Origin: Kiritimatiellia bacterium
Lineage (GTDB): Bacteria > Verrucomicrobiota > Kiritimatiellia > RFP12 > UBA1067
DNA length: 39,750 bases
Direction of reading: 5' to 3'
Assembly (NCBI GenBank): GCA_016284515.1
Contig: JAEEOY010000125.1
Span: 1-39,750, forward strand
The notes beneath the pieces are model-generated. The model was given only the letters and a program-made list of their open reading frames with translations. It searched no databases and had not been told where the DNA came from. Position numbers and translations under genes: made by a program. Positions 8,329 to 16,750 of the stretch are shown here, piece by piece. Numbering within the stretch: the first letter of the stretch is position 1; each line of letters begins with the position of its first letter.

Positions 8329-8490
8329 ATGAATGTTTCTTCCCTAGTTGTCCTCGTCGTTATCGGCATCTTCTTCGCGCTCGCCGTCTGGCGGGTCGCG
8401 AAGAAGGGAGCGCCCTGCGAATGCGGCGGTTCGCGCAAGGCCTGCTCGCGCAAGGGCGGCTGCTCGTGCTGCGACTGCTGCGAAGACTGA
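8329..8490 (+). CDS. FeoB-associated Cys-rich membrane protein (small)
   Basis: MNVSSLVVLVVIGIFFALAVWRVAKKGAPCECGGSRKACSRKGGCSCCDCCED: one TM helix and a Cys-rich tail, directly after feoB. Confidence 0.8.
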   Translation: MNVSSLVVLVVIGIFFALAVWRVAKKGAPCECGGSRKACSRKGGCSCCDCCED

Positions 8491-8607
8491 CAAGCATAGT
8501 ACGACCTACGGGCAAAAGTTATTATAGCGTTAAAGTTAGACAAAACTAAACAGATTAGATTTAACAAACATAAACCTGTACATACAAACTCAAGAAAGGA
8601 AGCAAGA

Positions 8608-9483
8608 ATGAACATCAGGAAAATGGCGTGTGCGGCGGCGGTCTTCGGATGCGTCGCGTCGGCGACGGCGGCTGACGAGGTCGCCGAGGCGGAGAAGGGC
8701 GAGGTTGAGGAGGAGACGCCGGTCGTCTCCGCCGAGTTCGGCCTCCAGCTCGACTCCAAGTACATGACGTACGGTGTGACGGACGGGAAGGATCCGATTC
8801 TCACCCCGAGCGCGCAGCTCACGTTCTTCGACTGGGCGTACGTCGGCGTCGAGTCGATCTTCGACCTCACGAAGGGCAACGGGAAGCGCGGTGACTACGG
8901 CAACCGCGCGGGCAAGTGGACGACGCTTGACGCGATCGTCGGACTCTCCCACGAGTTCGACCTGGGCGAGACGCTCGGCGCGCTTTCGGTCGACGTCAAC
9001 TACATCTACGAGTACCTCCGCCGCCACCACAGCGACATGGGAGACACGCAGTACATCAACCTTGAGCTCTCGCTTGGGGACCTCTGGTTCGAGCCGACGC
9101 TCGGAATCGAGCGTGATCTGATGGCGGACGACGGAACGTACATCAACCTCGAGGTCGGGCACACCTTTGCGCTCGTCGGCGACGAAGAAGACCCGACGCT
9201 TACATTCAGGCCGTCTATCGGACAGGGCTTCGGCGACAAGCACCGCACGCGCGGCTACGAGCTTGCGGCCGACCACGGCGGCGTGATGGACACGACGATA
9301 AAGGGCGAGTTCGAGTGGGCGCTCTGCGACAATGTCGCGCTTACGGCATACGTCGCCTACAGCGACTACTGGTTCGACTCTAAGCTCCGCGACGGCGCGC
9401 GTGCCTACAACGGCGCGTGGGGCTCGAGCTGCGACCACTCCTGGACCTTCTACGGCGGAATGGGCGTCACCGTCTCGTTCTGA
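8608..9483 (+). CDS. Putative outer-membrane beta-barrel/porin (paralogue of 32952-33875)
   Basis: Signal peptide MNIRKMACAAAVFGCVASATAA; amphipathic strands; C-terminal aromatic ending GGMGVTVSF. Confidence 0.75.
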   Translation: MNIRKMACAAAVFGCVASATAADEVAEAEKGEVEEETPVVSAEFGLQLDSKYMTYGVTDGKDPILTPSAQLTFFDWAYVGVESIFDLTKGNGKRGDYGNRAGKWTTLDAIVGLSHEFDLGETLGALSVDVNYIYEYLRRHHSDMGDTQYINLELSLGDLWFEPTLGIERDLMADDGTYINLEVGHTFALVGDEEDPTLTFRPSIGQGFGDKHRTRGYELAADHGGVMDTTIKGEFEWALCDNVALTAYVAYSDYWFDSKLRDGARAYNGAWGSSCDHSWTFYGGMGVTVSF

Positions 9484-9496
9484 CGGTTGGAGCAAG

Positions 9497-10123
9497 GTGA
9501 AGGTGGACGGCGTTAGGATAGACAAGTCGCACAGGAAGGAGCTTCTTAGCTTCCTTCTCGTGAAAACGGCTGCGGTTCGGCGCGGCGTAAAGCCCGCCGA
9601 ACTGCTACGGGTCAGGCACTGCTATTCCGGGGTGAACTCTGAAGGTCTGCGGGTCTGCCTCTACCGAAGCGACATCTACGTGATTCTCGGTCTCGACTAC
9701 ATCGAACTGAAGGTCGAGGAGTCGAGCTCCCTCGTGCTGTTCTACAATCCGTCCGCCCTCGCCTCGACCCTCGCCGAAGAGTGCAACCGGCAGTGGCTTG
9801 CACGTCTCGGGTATCCGGAAAACGGGTCGCCTGGCGAGCTCCTTGCGGAACTCCGCCGGCGCTTCTCCGAAGGCGAGATACTGCACGAAGTCGGTGTCTT
9901 CATCGGCTATCCGCTGAAGGACGTCGATGGATTCATGAAGCGACTTCCGGAGACTCCGCTTCACGGACGCCATGGTGCCTGGCGCATCTACGGCGACGTC
10001 GGAGAATCGCTTGCGCGGATGAATCGCTACGAGCGCGAAGAGGCCGTTGCGGCGGACATCCTGCTCGCTGCCGGCGGGGTGGACGATTTCATAAGGCGAA
10101 TTTCCCTGCAAAGGGCAAGCTAG
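9497..10123 (+). CDS. DUF3793-like protein (GTG start)
   Basis: HEVGVFIGYPLKDVDGFMKRLP...GAWRIYGDVGESLARMNRYE resembles the DUF3793 C-terminal motif; located beside flavodoxin genes. Confidence 0.7.
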   Translation: MKVDGVRIDKSHRKELLSFLLVKTAAVRRGVKPAELLRVRHCYSGVNSEGLRVCLYRSDIYVILGLDYIELKVEESSSLVLFYNPSALASTLAEECNRQWLARLGYPENGSPGELLAELRRRFSEGEILHEVGVFIGYPLKDVDGFMKRLPETPLHGRHGAWRIYGDVGESLARMNRYEREEAVAADILLAAGGVDDFIRRISLQRAS

Positions 10124-10143
10124 CAAAACGAAAGGAAACAAAA

Positions 10144-10572
10144 ATGGACAAGATACATGTAATCTACGGATCGACCACTGGAATGACCGAGGCGGTTGCT
10201 GCGAAAATCGCCGACGCCCTCGGCGCGAAGGTGTTCAACGTCAACGCCGACGATGCCGTCGCGTTCGACGCGGAACTGCTTGTTCTCGGCTCCTCGACAT
10301 GGGGAATCGGCGATCTGCAGGACGACTGGGCTGCGAGGCTCGACCATGTGAAGGATAGTTTCGCCAGCAAGAAGGTTGCCGTATTCGGGCTTGGCGATTC
10401 CCAAGGTTTCGCCGACTCTTTCTGCGTCGCGGCTGAGACGATTGCGAACGCTGCAAAGGATGCGGGTGCGACGCTTGTCGGCGAAGTTCTCAAACTCGAC
10501 GATACCAACGAGTCCGACAAAACCGACGAGAAGGTTGCCGCTTGGGTCCAGACAGTCAAATCGGCAGTGTAA
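10144..10572 (+). CDS. Flavodoxin
   Basis: MDKIHVIYGSTTGMTEAVAAKIADAL; GSSTWGIGDLQDDW; AVFGLGDSQGFADSFC. Confidence 0.93.
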   Translation: MDKIHVIYGSTTGMTEAVAAKIADALGAKVFNVNADDAVAFDAELLVLGSSTWGIGDLQDDWAARLDHVKDSFASKKVAVFGLGDSQGFADSFCVAAETIANAAKDAGATLVGEVLKLDDTNESDKTDEKVAAWVQTVKSAV

Positions 10573-10618
10573 TACCCAGACCTGATTTTTTTCAAGAAAA
10601 AGTTAGACTTAGCAAACA

Positions 10619-11197
10619 ATGAAAGCAGCAGTTGTGTATTCTACGCTTACAGGCAACACGAAAAAGGTTGCCGAGGCGTTTGCGTCCGGACTCGGGCCCG
10701 GCGTGGAGATGTTCGACGTCTCCGCCGCCCCGGCGGACATCTCTGGCTACGACCTGGTTGTTATCGGCTTCTGGGTCGACCGGGGGCATCCCGACCAGAA
10801 GTCGATGGACTTCATGAAGCGGGTCGAGGAGAAGAAGGTGTTCTCGCTGTTCACACTCGGCGCGAAGCCGCGGAGCGCGCATGCGTTCAAGTGCGCGTAC
10901 ACGTCGGCGTCGTTCTGGGGGAAGGGCTGCGAGCAGATCGGCGCGTGGCACTGCCAGGGCGCGATCGATCCGAAACTCATCGAGCAGATGCGGAAGATGC
11001 CTGCGGGAGGTCCGCACTCCGCGACACCCGAGACCGAGGCGCGCTGGGCCGCCGCCGCGAGCCATCCCGACGCGGAGGACCTTGCGGCCGCCGAGGAGGC
11101 CGGGAAGGCCGTGCGCCAGATCGTGACGGGCGAAGACCCGTATGCGGAACTGAAGGCGAAGTTCGCCGCCATGCGCGACGCCGAGGCGAAAGGCTGA
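10619..11197 (+). CDS. Flavodoxin family protein (longer, C-terminally extended)
   Basis: MKAAVVYSTLTGNTKKVAEAFASGL (FMN-binding loop), DLVVIGFWVDRGHPDQKSMDFM, FSLFTLGAKP. Confidence 0.82.
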   Translation: MKAAVVYSTLTGNTKKVAEAFASGLGPGVEMFDVSAAPADISGYDLVVIGFWVDRGHPDQKSMDFMKRVEEKKVFSLFTLGAKPRSAHAFKCAYTSASFWGKGCEQIGAWHCQGAIDPKLIEQMRKMPAGGPHSATPETEARWAAAASHPDAEDLAAAEEAGKAVRQIVTGEDPYAELKAKFAAMRDAEAKG

Positions 11198-11201
11198 CGA
11201 G

Positions 11202-11435
11202 ATGAGCATCGACAGGTCCATGCTGGAGTCCACCTCCGTCAAGCGGCTCAAGAGCCAGCTCGGCGCGATCGTCGACGAGTACCTCCTCCATGACGGATGG
11301 GGGCACATGGAGCTGGACATGAAGATCCTCGCCCGCCAGCAGAAGGAAGTCGTCGTCAAGGCGGGACGCGAGTACAGGTACATAATCGACTTCAAGAACG
11401 CTGCCCCTATAGGGAAGGGGAGCGAAAACAAGTAA
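11202..11435 (+). CDS. Small protein of unknown function (77 aa)
   Basis: Good ORF starting 5 nt after the flavodoxin-like gene: MSIDRSMLESTSVKRLKSQLGAIVDEYLLHDGWGHMELDMKILARQQKEVVVKAGREYRYIIDF. Confidence 0.6.
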   Translation: MSIDRSMLESTSVKRLKSQLGAIVDEYLLHDGWGHMELDMKILARQQKEVVVKAGREYRYIIDFKNAAPIGKGSENK

Positions 11436-11522
11436 ACACCCGGGCGAACGCCACGGGAATCACAAAGGATGCGGGTGGGCCGCACAAAGAAAGGAACACA
11501 ACAACAGAAAGAACAAGCAAAA

Positions 11523-12707
11523 ATGAAACAGTCAATGAAGTCAGGCTTCACCCTGATTGAACTACTCGTGGTCGTCGCCATCATCGCCGTCATCGGCGCG
11601 GGCGTGGCCGTAACCTACCAGAAGCTCGATGATCGCGCCAAGACGGCAATGGAAATCAGCGACATCGGCACAATTGAAAAAGCAATAAAGCACTGGTCTT
11701 TCCTCCACGACTGGGCGCTTCCCGACCGCCTCGATTCGCTTATCGACACCGAAGGCCGTCTTTACAGCCAGATGACCGCGCAGGGCGGCATGAGCGGAGT
11801 CAGCGCCGGCAACGGAGTGAACGGACTCTATGCGCAGTCAGGCTACACGTTTGTGGCGGCCGACGCGCCGCAGCGCGTCATCAGCAACCTCGCCAACGCC
11901 GGAATCTCCGCCGTGTATCTCCATGACCCGAACACGACGCCCGCCAACGACTCCACGTTCAGCGCAGGCAGGATGGCCGGAGATGTCGACACGAGCAACA
12001 CGGCGGCTGTTCTGTCCACCTCCGACAACAACGACGAAAAGCTCCGCGCGGCCGCAATCGTCGAAGCAAACACGGACGCCACGGCGGCGCTCACGCAGCC
12101 CGATGGATATGACGCCAGCGACGAATCCACGTGGGGTTCCTACACCGGCACCTACACGGTCAACTGGGAGGACAGCGAAGGCGCGCAGTCGGAGACGTTC
12201 AACGATCTCGGCGCATGGAACACCGCCTACGCCGCCGCTGAGACGGTCAACAACTCGAGCCGCACGGTCAACAAGCTCGCGTTCATTTCGCCCGATGGCG
12301 GCGCGATGATGGCCGGGATGGCGATGGGCATGAACCTCTCCAGCGAGATCATCTCTAACTGCGGCCTCCAGCCTGCAGACGTCGCGCGTCCCGACGAGGA
12401 TGCCGCCACGGCAGGTGCGAACAACCGCAAGTACTGGCTAGTCGTCTTCGGCCTCGGACGCTTCACGACGCTCTACAGCGGCAAGTCCGTCCGCGTCGAC
12501 ATGCCTGTCGTCTCGAAGCGCTACAACAGCGATTCGTCGATCTACAGCCGCTACCTCGTCGTCGTGCGCGTTCCCGTCGGCTCGTACACGGGCATGACCG
12601 GCACGACCGAGGCCCCGCAGGTCGCGTGCGTCCTGAGCCCGCAGGGACTCTCCGTCTCCGCGCTTGGCGACAACTACCGCAACGACGTCCAGAAGACAAA
12701 CAACTGA
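11523..12707 (+). CDS. Prepilin-like protein with type III N-terminal methylation motif
   Basis: MKQSMKSG^FTLIELLVVVAIIAVIGAGVAVTYQKL. Confidence 0.87.
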   Translation: MKQSMKSGFTLIELLVVVAIIAVIGAGVAVTYQKLDDRAKTAMEISDIGTIEKAIKHWSFLHDWALPDRLDSLIDTEGRLYSQMTAQGGMSGVSAGNGVNGLYAQSGYTFVAADAPQRVISNLANAGISAVYLHDPNTTPANDSTFSAGRMAGDVDTSNTAAVLSTSDNNDEKLRAAAIVEANTDATAALTQPDGYDASDESTWGSYTGTYTVNWEDSEGAQSETFNDLGAWNTAYAAAETVNNSSRTVNKLAFISPDGGAMMAGMAMGMNLSSEIISNCGLQPADVARPDEDAATAGANNRKYWLVVFGLGRFTTLYSGKSVRVDMPVVSKRYNSDSSIYSRYLVVVRVPVGSYTGMTGTTEAPQVACVLSPQGLSVSALGDNYRNDVQKTNN

Positions 12708-12727
12708 CGTCAGTCTGAAAGACGACC

Positions 12728-13540
12728 ATGAATAAAGGCTTCACGCTCGTAGAGCTGCTGGTTACGGTGTCGATCGTCGCCGTCATAGGCGCTGGTGCCG
12801 CGGTATACTACGGGCGTGAAGTCCTCGACAATGCAAATCGCCAGGTTTCCCTCCACGAGATGGGGCAGGTGAGGGATGCGTTCCATCGGTTCTGGGTCGA
12901 CAACTCCGCGCAGATCATGGATGGCGTCGTGGTCGCGGACACGTTCGACCCTCTGCCTAGCGGCGACTTTGAATTTGCCGCGAAAGGCGACGGCCAGACG
13001 TATTCTGCCGCGAACGCCGCGAGCCCCCAGCGCTTCTACGGCGCGATGGAGTTTTTCGAGCGCTACGGCGCATGGCCGCTATTTGAGAAGTCGGTATACA
13101 TCGGCGGCGCGCGCAGGGCGGCGAGGTTTTTCCAGGGCGATTCGCACGCCTTCGCCTTCGCGGGATACGATCCTGTCGTTGGCACGGGATGGCGCGGTCC
13201 GTACCTTGCGGCATCTTCTTTGACGGCGAAGACAGTCGACGGCGTCTCACTTCCGTGGATCAAGAGCAAGACAGGCGCCGAATACAGGTTGGTTTACTTT
13301 GAGCACTGCGATGATGAGCGCGAAGGGGCGCCGATATTCCGGCGGCTTATTCTTGTTGGTGCGCAGAAGGCGGCTGACATAGACACTTGGGAGAATCTCC
13401 GCGAGTTTGTAGGCAACCGCCGCTACGCCGGGGCCGGCGGGGAGCCCCTTGACCTCGCGACAGGGGCGGTCAAGAACTTCGACCGCGCGCGCGGGATCTG
13501 CTTTATGGAACTCATGAACTTCGACACGACATGGAAATGA
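12728..13540 (+). CDS. Prepilin/pseudopilin
   Basis: MNKG^FTLVELLVTVSIVAVIGAGAAVYYG. Confidence 0.87.
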   Translation: MNKGFTLVELLVTVSIVAVIGAGAAVYYGREVLDNANRQVSLHEMGQVRDAFHRFWVDNSAQIMDGVVVADTFDPLPSGDFEFAAKGDGQTYSAANAASPQRFYGAMEFFERYGAWPLFEKSVYIGGARRAARFFQGDSHAFAFAGYDPVVGTGWRGPYLAASSLTAKTVDGVSLPWIKSKTGAEYRLVYFEHCDDEREGAPIFRRLILVGAQKAADIDTWENLREFVGNRRYAGAGGEPLDLATGAVKNFDRARGICFMELMNFDTTWK

Positions 13541-14535
13541 GAAAAGGCCTTACGCTTGTTGAGCTCCTTGTCGTTCTGGCCATACTGGCCGCGATAGCGA
13601 CGAGTGTTGCCGTTTCGTCCACATCCGCCGTAGACCGAGGGCGCGTAGACAGGACGATCCGCCAGGGCGAGGCCATGCGCGATGCGTTGGAGCGCGAGGA
13701 CGGACTCAGCCTGACGAGCGACCTCGGGCAGATATTCGACGTCACGACGACGGACGACGCCAGTCGCAATGCCGTCAACCTTTCGCGCCTGGGATACTTG
13801 TGGTCGCCGTCGAACCGCTATGAAACCGCCGTGGAGAACGGAGCCAACGCAACGCCGTTCTCCGCATTCAAGGAGCTGCCGCGCTATCGCCAGCTCGCCT
13901 TTGACTTCATTCCGACCAATTTCATCGCGCTTACAGGTGTTTCCGCCGCGAAGGCGGCCGCGCTCACGAACGCAATGGCGAAGACGTGCGGACTTTCATC
14001 GTCGCTTGGCGCGGGATGGCGAGGGCCTTACTGCCGCGCGCGAAACGTGATGAACGCCGATTTCGAACTGCGCGACGGCTTCGGCGGCCTCTGGGAGTGC
14101 GAGACGTCTCCGACGAATTTTGTATTGGTGAGCCGCGGACAGGATCGCGAGGCCGACGGTGTCTCGGCGAACAAGTCGTGGCAGGAGGAGGACCGGCTGT
14201 TCGAAGTAGGCGTCCTCAAACCGGCGACACTTGTCGTCTCACTCGCGGAGGAGCCTGATGACCTGAGCCGGCTTCATGTCTTCATCTACGAGCCGCATGT
14301 CGAGATTGCGTCCGGTGCGTCGACGCTTGCCGCGCTTTCCGTAAAGACGACATGGGTTGCGGCGACTAATTCACCGTCGCTTTCGACGACGCGCGGCATC
14401 AGCGTCGGCGAACGCGTAGTCTTCGCATTCGCCGAGACCGCCGACAAGTGCATTCCCGTGCGTCCGCGGCACGTCGTCGTCAAACCCGGCGTCAACCGTC
14501 TGGAAAACCTGAAGCTCGTAGGGTCCATGCCATGA
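13531..14535 (+). CDS. Prepilin/pseudopilin with Leu at mature +1
   Basis: MEMRKG^LTLVELLVVLAILAAIATSVAVS; overlaps the previous gene. Confidence 0.83.
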   Translation: MEMRKGLTLVELLVVLAILAAIATSVAVSSTSAVDRGRVDRTIRQGEAMRDALEREDGLSLTSDLGQIFDVTTTDDASRNAVNLSRLGYLWSPSNRYETAVENGANATPFSAFKELPRYRQLAFDFIPTNFIALTGVSAAKAAALTNAMAKTCGLSSSLGAGWRGPYCRARNVMNADFELRDGFGGLWECETSPTNFVLVSRGQDREADGVSANKSWQEEDRLFEVGVLKPATLVVSLAEEPDDLSRLHVFIYEPHVEIASGASTLAALSVKTTWVAATNSPSLSTTRGISVGERVVFAFAETADKCIPVRPRHVVVKPGVNRLENLKLVGSMP

Positions 14536-15926
14536 ACGAAATGAAGCAGAAGAAAAAAGGAACCATCCGCGCGGGCATGGTCCATGACGGGAAGAGGTGG
14601 CGGCTCTACGCGCCGAACGATGCTTCGCGCAATGCGCAAGTGCGCGAACTCGCCGCATGCGAGGGTGGGGCGGGCAAGCTGCCTGAGACGCTGCTCGAGC
14701 GAGCGGTCGAGGCGGGTGTGCGCAGCGTCCGTTTTCTTGTCGCCGGCGAGCTTGTGCGGCTTGACGGCCTTGTCGTCGACGGACTTCCCTTCGCCCGCGC
14801 CGCGGAGGAGATGAAATCGGGCATTGCGGAGGCTACTGGGGCGGAGGCGGAAGGAATACTCCCCGTCGGGTGTTCGTATTCCTGGCAGGGGGTGCGCAGG
14901 CCATTCACACTGGCCGCCAAATTCGAAGTCGACGCAGTTGAGGACTTCAAGGCGGCGCTGGAAGGCTTTGGACTTGAATGCGATGGCTTCGGTTCCCTTG
15001 AGTCGGCGCTCTTGGCGGTTTGGCAGTCGCGCTCTGATGCACGCACCGCCTTTGCAGCCGTTGGCGCATCCAGTGCATTGCTTGTGCCTGCCGCGCGCGG
15101 GGCAAATCCCGGGCCGCAGGCCGCGCCGTGCGGCGAGCGCCATTTCGCAGTCGACGCCAACGGCTGGGCGTCGCGTCTGCGCCGACTGGTCGCGCCGACT
15201 TCCGGCGCGCTTCACCTGCTTGTGGATGCGGAATGCCGCGCGGCGATGGCTGAGGCGTTGCGCGAGGGAGGATACTCCGATGTCGTCGAGGAGGACTTGG
15301 AGGCGTGGCTTTGCGATGCCGCGTCGCTTGCGCTTCGGGCAAGGGCCAACAAGGTGAAGCCGGCAGCGCTGCCGATCGTGAACCCCTATGAGCCGCGCAG
15401 GCGTTTTTCGAATGGATGGATCGTCGCCGCGTCGCTTCTCGTCCTGGCGCTTCCAGCCGCGTATCTCGGCGTCTGTTCCCTGTTGGCCTCTTCGCGTCAT
15501 GCCCGGAGCATGGCGGAGGCCGCGCGGTATCTGCCGCTGGAGGAGCGAGTGAACAAGGCGCGGAGGGCGCTTGAGTCCGCCCAGCGGGAATACGCAAGCG
15601 TATGCGCCGCGGGCAACGGACGGATAAAGTCGCGGCGACCTCTGCGTGCGTTCATTGACGTCAGCTATTTCTTCTGCAGGCATTCCGGACGAACCGTCGT
15701 CCTGGAGTCGATTGCGCAGAAAGGCGACAGGATTGCCGTCGAGGGGTTCTTTGTCGATCCGGAGGACGGAGTCGCACTGAACAATTCGCTGATCGAATAT
15801 GCAAAATCGCACGACATTGAAATCGTCGAGAACAATTCGCGACGCGACGGACGCGGCGAAAGCGATTTCCTGTATCGTTTCAAGTATGCATTCGATTGCT
15901 CAAAGGTAGACGGGAGCGTCAGATGA
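14532..15926 (+). CDS. PilM/PilN- or GspL-like assembly platform protein
   Basis: Position in operon; soluble N-terminal region, single TM (NGWIVAASLLVLALPAAYLGVCSLL), coiled coil, then a small PilN-like C-terminal domain. ATGA overlap with the upstream gene. Confidence 0.55.
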   Translation: MNEMKQKKKGTIRAGMVHDGKRWRLYAPNDASRNAQVRELAACEGGAGKLPETLLERAVEAGVRSVRFLVAGELVRLDGLVVDGLPFARAAEEMKSGIAEATGAEAEGILPVGCSYSWQGVRRPFTLAAKFEVDAVEDFKAALEGFGLECDGFGSLESALLAVWQSRSDARTAFAAVGASSALLVPAARGANPGPQAAPCGERHFAVDANGWASRLRRLVAPTSGALHLLVDAECRAAMAEALREGGYSDVVEEDLEAWLCDAASLALRARANKVKPAALPIVNPYEPRRRFSNGWIVAASLLVLALPAAYLGVCSLLASSRHARSMAEAARYLPLEERVNKARRALESAQREYASVCAAGNGRIKSRRPLRAFIDVSYFFCRHSGRTVVLESIAQKGDRIAVEGFFVDPEDGVALNNSLIEYAKSHDIEIVENNSRRDGRGESDFLYRFKYAFDCSKVDGSVR

Positions 15927-16750
15927 ACATTGAGGAATCGCTAAAGGGCACGAACAGCTGGCACTGGCTTTCCGCTGCGGTCGTGATTTCGGCCGTCGCG
16001 TCGGTCTTTCTCCCTGCATGGGGCTGGAACGCCGTAGTCGACTACAAGCGCGGCAAGCTCGATCCGCAGACTAAGAGGGACGCCGAGCGGCTTTCCATGC
16101 TGCGCGGACTTTCAGAAGACGATGCGGAAGCGCCTTCCGCGCAGGCGAAGAAGCTCCGCGACCGGATCGCGAAGGAGAAGGCGCGATTCGCCTCTTTCGG
16201 ATTCGAAGAGCTCCCCTCGGGCGAGGAGGCCGTGTTCGCCGCGCAGCGCAGGATAAACGAGGCGCTCGCACGTCATCGCATATCCATTGTGTCGAGCGAC
16301 GCGAAAATCGCCGCGCCGTCACGCGGCGCGTCTGCGGCACCGGCGCCAAAGCCGCAGCCGGAGAAGAAGCCTGCGACGGCGGCCGAATTCCGCCGCGACA
16401 TTGAAGCCGCCGCCGCCGGAATGAAGGACCGAGCGCTTCGCGAGGTGTTTCTCGCGGACGCGAGGCGCAAGCTGGCAATCATGGAGGAGGCGGAGCGGAA
16501 CGCCGCAGCGTCGTCTTCCGCCGCCGCTCCGCGTCCGTCGCCCGCCGGCGCGGGGGCAAGGGCGAATCAGGCGCCGTTCAAGTCTTCGCTCCTTGCCTAC
16601 TCGGCGACGGGGGATTTCCGCGACATGTTCATGTTCCTTGTGGAGGAGACGCACAAGAGGCCGAACTACGCGCTTTCCGACATTTCCGTTGCAAAGACGG
16701 AAGGCGGCGCAATGTCCATTGACTTTACTCTTGAAGTGCATCGCAGATGA
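15923..16750 (+). CDS. PilO/GspM-like pilus assembly protein
   Basis: N-terminal TM (WHWLSAAVVISAVASVFLPAWGW), coiled coil, C-terminal small domain; ATGA overlaps at both ends. Confidence 0.5.
   Translation: MNIEESLKGTNSWHWLSAAVVISAVASVFLPAWGWNAVVDYKRGKLDPQTKRDAERLSMLRGLSEDDAEAPSAQAKKLRDRIAKEKARFASFGFEELPSGEEAVFAAQRRINEALARHRISIVSSDAKIAAPSRGASAAPAPKPQPEKKPATAAEFRRDIEAAAAGMKDRALREVFLADARRKLAIMEEAERNAAASSSAAAPRPSPAGAGARANQAPFKSSLLAYSATGDFRDMFMFLVEETHKRPNYALSDISVAKTEGGAMSIDFTLEVHRR

Noticed and set aside
9781-10143. N-terminal 121 aa of the listed ORF 9781-10572
   Set aside because: Shifted-frame read of the DUF3793-like gene; flavodoxin starts at 10144 with MDKIHVIYGSTTGMTE.
14286-15812. 508-aa minus-strand ORF
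   Set aside because: Antisense to the third prepilin and PilM/N-like genes; those are supported by motifs and ATGA coupling.
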